A stretch of 64,000 nt of DNA from Streptomyces sp. CC0208 (GTDB lineage: Bacteria; Actinomycetota; Actinomycetes; Streptomycetales; Streptomycetaceae), in assembly GCF_003443735.1 (NCBI RefSeq), contig NZ_CP031969.1:6200001-6264000 (forward strand), given 5' to 3'. The notes below the pieces were generated by a model. That model was not told where the DNA came from, ran no database searches, and saw only the letters and a list, made by a program, of their open reading frames with translations. Below are positions 8,206 through 15,927 of this stretch, piece by piece (the stretch's first letter is position 1; every line of letters begins with the position of its first letter). Both the position numbers and the translations under genes were made by a program.

Positions 8206-8670
8206 ATGACGGTGATGGAGACCACAAGTACCAGGACCGACAGCTGTGCCGCCCCGCCGCATGCGCACCGGCGCCCGAACGGCCAGGACAGCTACACGAT
8301 CAGCGAGGTCGTCGCCTTCACCGGCCTGACCGCGCACACCCTGCGCTGGTACGAGCGCATCGGCCTGATGCCGCACATCGACCGCTCGCACACCGGCCAG
8401 CGCCGCTACAGCAACCGTGACCTCGACTGGCTCGACCTCGTCGGCAAGCTCCGGCTCACCGGCATGCCGGTCGCCGACATGGTGCGGTACGCGGAACTGG
8501 TGCGCGAGGGCGACCACACGTTCACCGAACGGTTCGAGCTCCTGGAGACGACCCGCCGGGACGTCCTGTCCCGGATCGCGGAACTCCAGGACACGCTCGC
8601 CGTTCTCGACCGGAAGATCAGCTTCTACGCCGAAGCCGGTCGCGCCTACGAATCGGAGAAGGCCGGATGA
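8206..8670 (+). CDS. MerR family transcriptional regulator
   Basis: 154-residue regulator. After a 27-residue N-terminal extension comes the MerR winged helix (YTISEVVAFTGLTAHTLRWYERIGL) and the dimerisation helix (residues about 110-145). No cysteine cluster for metal binding is seen in the C-terminal part, so it resembles the aldehyde/electrophile-sensing AdhR/NmlR type more than metal sensors. It overlaps the downstream aldo/keto reductase by 4 bp (ATGA) and very probably controls it from the palindrome at 8171-8188. ATG 8206 and ATG 8215 are both possible starts. Confidence 0.88.
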   Translation: MTVMETTSTRTDSCAAPPHAHRRPNGQDSYTISEVVAFTGLTAHTLRWYERIGLMPHIDRSHTGQRRYSNRDLDWLDLVGKLRLTGMPVADMVRYAELVREGDHTFTERFELLETTRRDVLSRIAELQDTLAVLDRKISFYAEAGRAYESEKAG

Positions 8671-9683
8671 CGGACACCACGATCCCCACCGCACAGCTCG
8701 GCGACACCGGCCCCACGGTCGGCGTCCAGGGACTCGGCTGCATGGGCATGAGCTTCGCGTACGGCCCCGTGGACGCGGAGGCGTCGCGGGCCACCCTGGA
8801 GCGGGCCCTGGAGCTCGGCATCACGCTCTACGACACGGCGGACGCCTACGGCCAGGGGGAGAACGAGAAGTTCCTGTCCCCGTTCTTCAAGGCCCACCGC
8901 GACGAGGTCGTGATCGCCACCAAGTTCGCCCTTTCGATACCCCCGGACGACCCGACCCGGCGGATCATCCGCAACGACCCGCCGTACATCCGCCAGGCGG
9001 TCGAGGCGAGCCTGAAGCGCCTGGACATCGACGCGATCGACCTCTACTACATGCACCGGCGCGATGTGAACGTGCCGATCGAGGAGTCCGTCGGCACCAT
9101 GGCCGAGTTGGTGCGCGAGGGCAAGGTCAAGCACCTGGGCCTGAGCGAGGTCACCGCGGCGGAGCTGCGCGCGGCCCAGGCCGTCCACCCCATCGCCGCC
9201 GTGCAGTCGGAGTGGTCCCTGTTCAGCCGGGACATCGAGGCCCAGGTGGTCCCGGCCGCCCGCGAACTGGGCGTGGCCCTCGTCCCGTACTCCCCGCTCG
9301 GCCGCGGCTTCCTCACCGGCTCCTTCACCAACGCCGACAAGGACCTCACCGCCGACGACTTCCGCCGTCAGCAGCCCCGCTTCACGGGCGACAACGCGGC
9401 GGCGAACGCGGCCCTGCTGGAGCCGGTCCGCACGGTCGCCGCGGCCCACGGAGTCTCCCTGGGCCAGGTCGCGCTGGCCTGGGTCCAGCAGCAGACGACG
9501 GTCCACGACCTGCCGGTGATCCCGATCCCGGGCACCCGCAAGCCCGGCAGGGTCGAGGAGAACGCGGCGGCGACGGGCATCGAGCTCACGAAGGAGGAGC
9601 TGGAGCTGCTGGAGCCGATCGCGGGCCAGGTGGCGGGAGACCGGTACGCGGACATGCGGTTCTCGTCCGCGGGCCGGGAGTGA
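8667..9683 (+). CDS. Aldo/keto reductase
   Basis: 338-residue NADPH-dependent oxidoreductase with a TIM-barrel fold. The catalytic tetrad is visible: D56 (YDTADAYG), Y61, K86 (VIATKF) and H130 (LYYMHRRD). The C-terminal IPGTRKPGRVEEN is the cofactor-binding block of the AKR13/YghZ-like group. It is translationally coupled to the MerR regulator by a 4-bp overlap, which suggests it is induced to reduce reactive aldehydes or ketones. The actual substrate is not evident. Confidence 0.9.
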   Translation: MTDTTIPTAQLGDTGPTVGVQGLGCMGMSFAYGPVDAEASRATLERALELGITLYDTADAYGQGENEKFLSPFFKAHRDEVVIATKFALSIPPDDPTRRIIRNDPPYIRQAVEASLKRLDIDAIDLYYMHRRDVNVPIEESVGTMAELVREGKVKHLGLSEVTAAELRAAQAVHPIAAVQSEWSLFSRDIEAQVVPAARELGVALVPYSPLGRGFLTGSFTNADKDLTADDFRRQQPRFTGDNAAANAALLEPVRTVAAAHGVSLGQVALAWVQQQTTVHDLPVIPIPGTRKPGRVEENAAATGIELTKEELELLEPIAGQVAGDRYADMRFSSAGRE

Positions 9684-9684
9684 G

Positions 9685-10542
9685 CTAGAGCTCCGCCAGC
9701 AACTCCGCCTTCTTCACGGAGAACTCCTCGTCGGTGACCAGGCCCGCCTGGTGGAGTTCTCCGAGATGGCGAATCCGTTCGGCGATGTCGGCGGGGTCCC
9801 GGCGCGGCGCGGTCGCGGCCGGGACCGCCGCCGCGGGCCCTCGTCGCCGTACGGCCGCGAGGACCGCCGCCGCGAACGGCAGGGACTCGTGGACCGGCCC
9901 GTACCCGAGCCCGAACACCACGGCCGCCGGGTCCTGGTCCGCCTGCGCGGGCCCCGGCTCTCCGCGCAGCAGCCGCAGATGGCCCTCGAAGACCTCCGGC
10001 GACCGCCACTCGACACCCGTCAGCTCGGACACCGGGAAACTCTGGTCGCCGGCCTTCCACTTCGCCGAGGACGCTCCCGTCCAGAACCAGCGGAACCGCA
10101 CGGTACTGCCGTCGAAGCTCGCCTTGCCGTCGTACGCCTTGAACTGCAACGGCACCTCGGGCGCCGGTACCAGGAAACGTTCCGCCGGCTCGTCGTCCTC
10201 CTTCAGGAGGGCGCGCAGCTCGTCCATGTAGTACTCGGCGAGCGTCTCCTTGTCGGCGGGCAGCACCAGCCGGTAGGGATCGCACCCTTCCTTCAGCTGT
10301 CCCGCAGCCGCCTCCATGAGCGGATCCGCCCCGGGCCGCGGCTCGGCGTGCAGCACCACCGTGCCCCGCTTGCCGGGTGTCAGCGTCACCCCGGCGATCG
10401 CCTCCAGGGGGATCCGTCGTTCCCCCAGCGCCTGGAAGAGCTTCGGTGTGCGAATCCCCCGTTCGTAGCGGATGAGCACGGAGTCGGAGTCGAACTCCCA
10501 GGCGGCATGAAATCCGGCCAGTACGTCACCCATGCGGGTCAT
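9685..10542 (-). CDS. DUF4429 protein with C-terminal SHOCT domain
   Basis: 285-residue protein of unknown function. The body resembles two DUF4429 (PH-like) domains: GDVLAGFHAAWEFDSDSVLIRY at the start and QFKAYDGKASFDGSTVRFRWF from about residue 133. The last 35 residues (DIAERIRHLGELHQAGLVTDEEF) form a short helical hairpin of the SHOCT type. No membrane segment is seen. I take ATG 10542 as start; ATG 10533 is equally possible, and an AAGGAG lies 15 nt before the former. It converges on the aldo/keto reductase with a 1-bp gap. Confidence 0.75.
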   Translation of the reverse strand: MTRMGDVLAGFHAAWEFDSDSVLIRYERGIRTPKLFQALGERRIPLEAIAGVTLTPGKRGTVVLHAEPRPGADPLMEAAAGQLKEGCDPYRLVLPADKETLAEYYMDELRALLKEDDEPAERFLVPAPEVPLQFKAYDGKASFDGSTVRFRWFWTGASSAKWKAGDQSFPVSELTGVEWRSPEVFEGHLRLLRGEPGPAQADQDPAAVVFGLGYGPVHESLPFAAAVLAAVRRRGPAAAVPAATAPRRDPADIAERIRHLGELHQAGLVTDEEFSVKKAELLAEL

Positions 10543-10599
10543 CGTATTCGGCACGAGCTCCTTCGTCCCTCCTCGCGCGGACCGCACTTCCTGCGGTCT

Positions 10600-11817
10600 C
10601 TACGCGCGTCCGGCCGTGGCCGTGCCGGACAAACCGGCGCGGCAGGCTTCGTCCTCGTGGGCGCAGTGCACCGAGCGGTACGCGCCAATGCCGATCTCGG
10701 CGAAGTTGAGCAGGCTCTCCGTTCCGGGCTCGAAATAACCGGCGTGACCGTCCGCACCCTGCGCGGACAGCACGCGCGCGCCGAACGCGGAGGACACCGG
10801 GTCGGCGCCGTGGCCGAGCCCGCCCACCTCCAGGTACGGCACGTCCTGGATCCAGTCGTCGGCGTCCCGCATCGCCCACACCCGCGCGGTGGTGCGCAGA
10901 TGGGAGGCGTGGGAGACCCGCATCCCGGGGCTGCCGGCCACCGCGATGTCGGCCACCCGGCTGGGCAGTGTGTGCGCGGCGACCCCGCACACCACCGAGC
11001 CGTAGCTGTGGCAGAACAGGGAGACGGGCGAGCTGCCGGGCAGCGCGCGCACCAGCGCGTTCAGCCGCACCGCGCCGTTCTCGGCGCGCATCGCGGTGGC
11101 CGAGTCGATGCCGAGTCCGGCGGGTGCCGTGTAGTCCGCCCAGGCGATCACCGCCGTACGCGTGGCCGGGCTCGCCTCCCGCTCGGCCCGGTACAGGGCC
11201 TGGGCCATGCCGACCGGTGCGGACCAACTGCGGTTGGTGCGCTGGAAGGTGAGCACGTCGGTGTCGACGCCGGGCACCACGACGGAGACCCGCTCCGCCG
11301 AGCCGAGATCGCCGAAGACCTCGGCGACCCGGCCGGAGCCGTCGGGGTCGAAGGCGAGGATGTGGCGCTCCGGGGCCGTCAGCGCCTCGAAGCGCTGCAT
11401 ACGGCGGCCCGCCTCCTGCTGACCGGCCGGCGTGAGCCGGGCGTCGTGCATGCGGGTGCGCTCGACGGCACGGGCCTGGAGGAGCGCGAGGCGGTTGGCC
11501 TGGTAGCGCAGTGCGACGGGGGCGCCGTTCATGTTGCCGACCGCGAGCGGGTAGCGCTGGGCGAGGCGGACCCGCTCCTGGGAGCTGAGCGAGGCGAAGA
11601 AGCGCCCGAGCCGGTCGGGGGCGGTGTCGGGGTCGGGCAGCCGGTGTCCGTGGAGGCGGCCGTGCGACCAGGACTCGAGCGAGGCCTGGAGCTGACCGGC
11701 CTCCCGCTCATTGCGCAGCGCGGTCCAGCCGGTGGTCGCCAGCATCACGAACACCACGGCCAGCGCCAGCAGTGCGCGCCAGACGTTGAGTTGCGGGGAG
11801 GTGTCGAAGGAAGTCAC
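10600..11817 (-). CDS. Membrane-anchored alpha/beta hydrolase (DUF1023-like)
   Basis: 405-residue protein with one N-terminal membrane helix (ALLALAVVFVMLATTGW, residues about 15-32) followed by a large extracytoplasmic part. The C-terminal half is an alpha/beta hydrolase of the DUF1023 kind: the nucleophile elbow is CHSYGS instead of GHSxG, and a conserved DVLTF/WADY region precedes it. Such proteins are common in Streptomyces and their substrates are unknown. It is 54 bp downstream of the TetR regulator on the same strand, so the two could share a transcript. Confidence 0.75.
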   Translation of the reverse strand: MTSFDTSPQLNVWRALLALAVVFVMLATTGWTALRNEREAGQLQASLESWSHGRLHGHRLPDPDTAPDRLGRFFASLSSQERVRLAQRYPLAVGNMNGAPVALRYQANRLALLQARAVERTRMHDARLTPAGQQEAGRRMQRFEALTAPERHILAFDPDGSGRVAEVFGDLGSAERVSVVVPGVDTDVLTFQRTNRSWSAPVGMAQALYRAEREASPATRTAVIAWADYTAPAGLGIDSATAMRAENGAVRLNALVRALPGSSPVSLFCHSYGSVVCGVAAHTLPSRVADIAVAGSPGMRVSHASHLRTTARVWAMRDADDWIQDVPYLEVGGLGHGADPVSSAFGARVLSAQGADGHAGYFEPGTESLLNFAEIGIGAYRSVHCAHEDEACRAGLSGTATAGRA

Positions 11818-11871
11818 TGAAAGGACACACTAGGAGAACGGGACGGTCTCGGGTTAATCCAGTGACAGGGA

Positions 11872-12507
11872 TCACAGTTTGGTGTAGGGGCTCCACTTGC
11901 CGGTCAGCGCGGGACCCAGCAGTTCGAGGTGGGAGACCGTCAACGCGCGCATCGCCTCCAGGCTGAACTCCCCGTCGGCCGACCACTGCCGTTCCGTCAC
12001 CCGCATCACTCCGCTGAAGACGGCCACCAGCAGCCTGGGCCGCGGGTCGGTGGCCGCGTCGAGGCCCTCGCGTTCGGCCAGCACCCGTGCGAGCACCTCC
12101 TCGACCTCCGCCGAGCGCCGCAGATGCGCGGCGAGGAGCACGGGCGTCGACTCGATCACCCGGTACATGCCCAGGAACCGCTCCACCGGCACGACCGACT
12201 CGACGACCTCGTGCAGCGTGTCCCACCCCTGGAGCACGGCCTGGCGCAGCGCCTCCAGCGGGGGTTCGTGCGGCGGACGCGCGCGTACGGAGTCGACGAA
12301 GTTGCTCACCGTCATCGCGTCCAGGGCGAGCGCCGCGTCCTCCTTGCCGGCGAAGTAGCGGAAGAAGGTGCGCTGCGAGACCCCGACGGCGTCGGCGATG
12401 TCGTCGACGGTCGTCTGCTCGTAGCCCCGGGAGGTGAACAGCTCGATCGCCACCCGCAGCAGTGCCTCCCGGGTGCGCTGTTTCTTGCGTTCGCGGAGTG
12501 TTTCCAT
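11872..12507 (-). CDS. TetR family transcriptional regulator
   Basis: 211-residue repressor. The helix-turn-helix is at about residues 33-52 (TVDDIADAVGVSQRTFFRYF); the remaining helical part is the ligand-binding domain. It is divergent from a DHA2 drug exporter 66 bp away, the usual arrangement for a TetR repressor and the pump it controls. The likely operator is the TGTCA-rich intergenic region. Pump substrates are the presumed inducers. Confidence 0.9.
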   Translation of the reverse strand: METLRERKKQRTREALLRVAIELFTSRGYEQTTVDDIADAVGVSQRTFFRYFAGKEDAALALDAMTVSNFVDSVRARPPHEPPLEALRQAVLQGWDTLHEVVESVVPVERFLGMYRVIESTPVLLAAHLRRSAEVEEVLARVLAEREGLDAATDPRPRLLVAVFSGVMRVTERQWSADGEFSLEAMRALTVSHLELLGPALTGKWSPYTKL

Positions 12508-12510
12508 TGG

Positions 12511-12566
12511 TGTCAGTTACCGACTTGTGAATTGGTTTGTCAATTGTCAGTGGCTGTCACTAGCCT
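12511..12566 (+). promoter_or_regulatory. Divergent tetR/efflux promoter with repeated TGTCA
   Basis: The 66-bp gap contains four TGTCA pentamers (12511, 12538, 12545, 12555), the middle pair flanking CAATTG. A promoter TTGTCA (12537-12542), 18-bp spacer, TAGCCT (12561-12566) reads toward the exporter and would start transcription at its ATG (12574), giving a leaderless mRNA. The repeats overlap this promoter and are the likely TetR binding site. Confidence 0.5.
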
Positions 12567-12573
12567 CGAACAC

Positions 12574-14193
12574 ATGACTAGTCAGACCACCATCGACACG
12601 ACGGGGCCGGGGGACAAGGCGCCACAGTCCCCGTCGGATCAGCCGCCCCTCTCGGGACTGCGCGGCCACCCTTGGCTCACCCTGCTGACCGTGGCCGTCG
12701 GGGTCATGATGGTGGCCCTCGACGGCACCATCGTGGCCATCGCCAACCCGGCCATCCAGGCCGACCTCAAGGCGAGCTTCGCGGACGTCCAGTGGATCAC
12801 CAACGGCTACTTCCTCGCGCTGGCGGTCGCCCTGATCACCGCCGGCAAGCTCGGTGACCGCTTCGGCCACCGCCAGACCTTCCTGATCGGCGTCGTCGGC
12901 TTCGGAGCCGCCTCGGGCGCGATCGGACTGTCCAGCTCCATCGCCGCGGTCGTCACCTTCCGCGTTCTGCAAGGCCTGTTCGGCGCCCTGCTGATGCCGG
13001 CCGCGCTCGGTCTGCTGCGGGCCACCTTCCCGGCCGAGAAGCTCAACATGGCCATCGGCATCTGGGGCATGGTCATCGGCGCCTCCACCGCCGGCGGCCC
13101 GATCCTCGGCGGTGTCCTCGTCGAGCACGTCAACTGGCAGTCGGTGTTCTTCATCAACGTGCCGGTGGGTGCCCTCGCCCTGGTCCTCGGGGTGCTGATC
13201 CTCCTCGACCACCGCGCCGAGAACGCCCCGCGCTCCTTCGACCTCCTGGGCATAGCCCTGCTGTCCGCCGCCATGTTCTGCCTGGTGTGGGCGCTCATCA
13301 AGGCCCCGACCTGGGGCTGGGGCGACGGACTGACCTGGACCTTCATCGTCGCCTCCGTCGTGGGCTTCGGGCTGTTCGCCTTCTGGGAGACGAAGGTCAA
13401 GGAGCCGCTGATCCCGCTCGGGCTGTTCCGTTCGGTGGCGCTGTCGGCGGGTGTGGTGCTCATGGTCCTCATGGCGATCGCGTTCATGGGCGGCCTGTTC
13501 TTCGTGACCTTCTATCTCCAGAACGTGCACGGTATGCGCCCGATCGACGCCGGTCTCCACCTGCTCCCGCTCACCGGGATGATGATCGTCGGCTCCCCGC
13601 TCGCGGGCGTGCTGATCACCAAGCTCGGCCCGCGGATCCCGCTGGCAGGTGGCATGGCGGCCACCGCGATCGCCATGTACGGCATGTCCACGCTTCAGGC
13701 GGACACCGGCAGCGCGCTGATGTCCCTCTGGTTCGCGCTGCTCGGTCTCGGCCTCGCGCCCGTGATGGTCGGCGCCACCGAGGTCATCGTGGGCAACGCG
13801 CCCATGGAGCTGTCCGGTGTGGCCGGCGGTCTCCAGCAGGCCGCGATGCAGATCGGCGGCAGCCTCGGTACGGCCGTCCTCGGCGCCGTGATGGCCTCCA
13901 AGGTGGACGGCGACCTCGCGGGCAACTGGAAGGACGCGGGGCTGCCGGCGCTGACGCCGGCCCAGCTGGACCAGGCCTCGGAGGCGGTCCAGGTGGGCGT
14001 GGCGCCGGTCGCCAAGGGCACCCCGCCGGAGATCGTCGCGAAGATCACCGACGTCGCCCACGACACCTTCATCTCCGGCATGAGCCTCGCGTCCCTGGTC
14101 GCCGCGGGAGTCGCCGCGTTCGCGATCCTCGTCGCCCTGCTCACCAAGCGCGGCGAGAACGCGGAGGCGGGTGCGGGGGTCGGCCACATCTGA
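12574..14193 (+). CDS. DHA2 family (14-TMS) MFS drug exporter
   Basis: 539-residue proton-driven exporter of the DHA2/EmrB-QacA family. About 14 hydrophobic helices are visible; motif C-like and motif A regions are recognisable (GKLGDRFGHRQTF, then AALMPAALGLL). The N-terminal 30 residues are hydrophilic. Its divergent TetR partner suggests substrate-inducible expression. ATG 12574 lies directly after the predicted -10 element and has no ribosome site, consistent with leaderless translation. The compound exported is unknown. Confidence 0.9.
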   Translation: MTSQTTIDTTGPGDKAPQSPSDQPPLSGLRGHPWLTLLTVAVGVMMVALDGTIVAIANPAIQADLKASFADVQWITNGYFLALAVALITAGKLGDRFGHRQTFLIGVVGFGAASGAIGLSSSIAAVVTFRVLQGLFGALLMPAALGLLRATFPAEKLNMAIGIWGMVIGASTAGGPILGGVLVEHVNWQSVFFINVPVGALALVLGVLILLDHRAENAPRSFDLLGIALLSAAMFCLVWALIKAPTWGWGDGLTWTFIVASVVGFGLFAFWETKVKEPLIPLGLFRSVALSAGVVLMVLMAIAFMGGLFFVTFYLQNVHGMRPIDAGLHLLPLTGMMIVGSPLAGVLITKLGPRIPLAGGMAATAIAMYGMSTLQADTGSALMSLWFALLGLGLAPVMVGATEVIVGNAPMELSGVAGGLQQAAMQIGGSLGTAVLGAVMASKVDGDLAGNWKDAGLPALTPAQLDQASEAVQVGVAPVAKGTPPEIVAKITDVAHDTFISGMSLASLVAAGVAAFAILVALLTKRGENAEAGAGVGHI

Positions 14194-14286
14194 GGCCTGA
14201 CGAGACGTCAGCGCACTTCCCCTATCAGGGTGAAGAGGCTAAAGATTTCTCGCCTCCGGTACGCGCCGCAGGTCACAGTAAGTCAA

Positions 14287-14322
14287 GCCCTCCGCACGGC
14301 ACGCTCGTACGCCGCGGAGGGC
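14287..14322 (+). terminator. Hairpin downstream of the DHA2 exporter
   Basis: GCCCTCCGC (14287-14295) and GCGGAGGGC (14314-14322) form a perfect 9-bp stem with an 18-nt loop about 95 bp after the exporter stop codon. It is a plausible terminator, although it lacks a T-run. Confidence 0.45.
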
Positions 14323-14455
14323 GGACGGCGCTGCGGCGCGCTGCCGGAGGGGGGCGGCGCGCCGCAAGGCCGGAGGATTAACCCCGGAGACCGGGGTACT
14401 CGCATCGTTGAACCCGAGATGAACCCAACCAACCAAGGTTCTCAGGGAGTTGATG

Positions 14456-14764
14456 ATGGCGGGCTTCGGACAGGGAACGCGCAGGTACCCCCGATCACGT
14501 GGCCGGACGTGGTCACGGACCGGGCCGGATCGCGCGACGCTCGGAATCATCGGAGTCATCTGCGCGATCGCGGGATTCTTCGTACTGGGCATCATCCTCG
14601 GCCCCGTCGCGCTCGTCTGCGGCTGGCTCGCCATGGGCCGCACCTGGTCGGGCGCCAACGGTGCCTGGCCCGCTCTGGTCGCCTTCGTACTGGGCGCCAT
14701 CGACACGCTCCTGGCGATCATCTGGCTCGTCGGAGCGGCCACCCCGGGCAGCGGGATGTTCTGA
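14456..14764 (+). CDS. Small multi-pass membrane protein
   Basis: 102-residue protein with a basic N-terminal segment and two to three hydrophobic helices (ATLGIIGVICAIAGFFVLGIILGP; WPALVAFVLGAIDTLLAIIW). The pattern recalls small DUF4190-like membrane proteins of actinobacteria, but I cannot assign a family firmly. A GGGAG lies 6 nt before ATG 14456; the earlier ATG at 14453 is too close to it. It stands alone and is followed by a strong hairpin. No function is proposed. Confidence 0.65.
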   Translation: MAGFGQGTRRYPRSRGRTWSRTGPDRATLGIIGVICAIAGFFVLGIILGPVALVCGWLAMGRTWSGANGAWPALVAFVLGAIDTLLAIIWLVGAATPGSGMF

Positions 14765-14773
14765 CCCGGGGCG

Positions 14774-14819
14774 CGTGAGGGAAGGGCCCCCGGTGGGACG
14801 ACCGGGGGCCCGCCTCACG
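14774..14819 (+). terminator. Strong terminator hairpin after the small membrane protein
   Basis: GGGCCCCCGGT (14784-14794) pairs with ACCGGGGGCCC (14801-14811), and outer arms CGTGAGG and CCTCACG extend the stem. It begins 10 bp after the stop codon. Confidence 0.75.
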
Positions 14820-14985
14820 TCTGCCGACGGCTGCGCGGCTCCCGGGACGCCAGGTGGTCACGCAGCGGGCGCGCGACCCTCGGAATCATCGCCGGGTCCT
14901 GGCGGTGACCCCCTGAGGGGTCCGTACCTGCGCGGTCGCGGGCCCGTCTCATGTCTGCCGACGGCTGTGCGGCTCCGGGAGTGTT
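14804..14985. repeat. Imperfect direct repeat of about 45 bp
   Basis: Two near-identical blocks occur at about 14807-14852 and 14938-14983. Both contain GTCTGCCGACGGCTG followed by Y-GCGGCTCC, preceded by GGGCCCGYCTCAYG. They lie in the 319-bp gene-free gap before the potassium channel gene. The first copy overlaps the terminator arm. I see no open frame that explains them. Confidence 0.5.
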
Positions 14986-15083
14986 CCCAGGCGGCCGGCT
15001 CGTGACGGGCCGCCTCCGTCCTGGATCCGGAGGTCCCGTCATCCGCGTCTGCGGGGCCGGTCCCGTCCTCGGCGGAGTCCTCC

Positions 15084-15821
15084 TCAGCCGCCGACAGAGG
15101 TTTTGCGCAAGGCCGCCACCTCGGCTCTGAGGGCCCGGACCTCCTCCGTCAGGGCGCGGATCGCCTCCGTCTGCTCCCGTTCCTCCACATCGTCCTTCTC
15201 GAAGCGCTCGATGAACCACGCGGCGATGTTCGCGGTCACCACACCCAGCAGGGCGATGCCGGACAGCATGAGCCCGACCGCGATCATGCGGCCCAGGCCG
15301 GTCGTCGGGGCGTGGTCGCCGTAGCCCACGGTCGTCATGGTCGTGAAGGACCACCACACCGCGTCACCCAGTGTGCGGATGTTCCCGTTCGGGGAGTCCC
15401 GTTCCACCGAGAGCACGGCCAGCGAGCCGAACATCAGCAGCCCGACGACCGCCCCGCCGACGTACGTCGTCACCCTGATCTGCGAGGCCATCCGCGCCCG
15501 CCGCCCCACCAGCAGCAGCGTCGAGACGAGCCGCAGCAGGCGCAGGGGCTGTATGAGCGGCACGACCACGGCACACAGGTCCATCCAGTGCTGCCGTACG
15601 AATCCGCGGCGGTCCCGCGAGAGCGACAACCGCATGAGGTAGTCGACGGCGAACACCGCCCACACCACCCACTCGACCACCGTGCACGCCGCCGTCAGGG
15701 AATGCCCCGCCGAGGTGTCCACGATCGGCACGGCGTAGGCGACGGCGAACAGCACCGCGAGCGCCAGAAGAGGCCGCTGGGTGTGCTGTTCCCAACGGGC
15801 CTGCGCCGACTGTTCCGTCAT
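15084..15821 (-). CDS. Potassium channel (Kv-like, single polypeptide subunit)
   Basis: 245-residue integral membrane protein. The selectivity filter TTVGYGD is at residues 163-169 between pore helix and final transmembrane helix. Earlier segments include four hydrophobic helices and an arginine-spaced S4-like stretch (LRLLRLVSTLLLVGRRAR, about 93-110). The C-terminal 40 residues are a charged coiled coil that could hold the tetramer together. I start at ATG 15821; in-frame codons further upstream run back through an interspersed repeat and the end of aceE. It probably conducts K+ and helps set membrane potential. Confidence 0.88.
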   Translation of the reverse strand: MTEQSAQARWEQHTQRPLLALAVLFAVAYAVPIVDTSAGHSLTAACTVVEWVVWAVFAVDYLMRLSLSRDRRGFVRQHWMDLCAVVVPLIQPLRLLRLVSTLLLVGRRARMASQIRVTTYVGGAVVGLLMFGSLAVLSVERDSPNGNIRTLGDAVWWSFTTMTTVGYGDHAPTTGLGRMIAVGLMLSGIALLGVVTANIAAWFIERFEKDDVEEREQTEAIRALTEEVRALRAEVAALRKTSVGG

Positions 15822-15875
15822 GTCCGCATCGTAGAGAAACGACGGAGGGCGGTGAGGCCGTAGACCCACCGCCCT

Positions 15876-15925
15876 CCAGGGGCGCGGGGAACTGGCGATC
15901 AGTCCCCACACACCCGCAGCCGAAC
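15876..15925 (+). repeat. Interspersed Streptomyces-type intergenic repeat, copy A
   Basis: Contains CAGGGGCGCGGGGAACTG and a downstream CCCGCAGCCG block, in the short gap between the potassium channel gene and aceE. The same core is found at 26428, 55184, 55331 and, inverted, at 58589 in this window. Confidence 0.65.
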
Positions 15926-15927
15926 GA

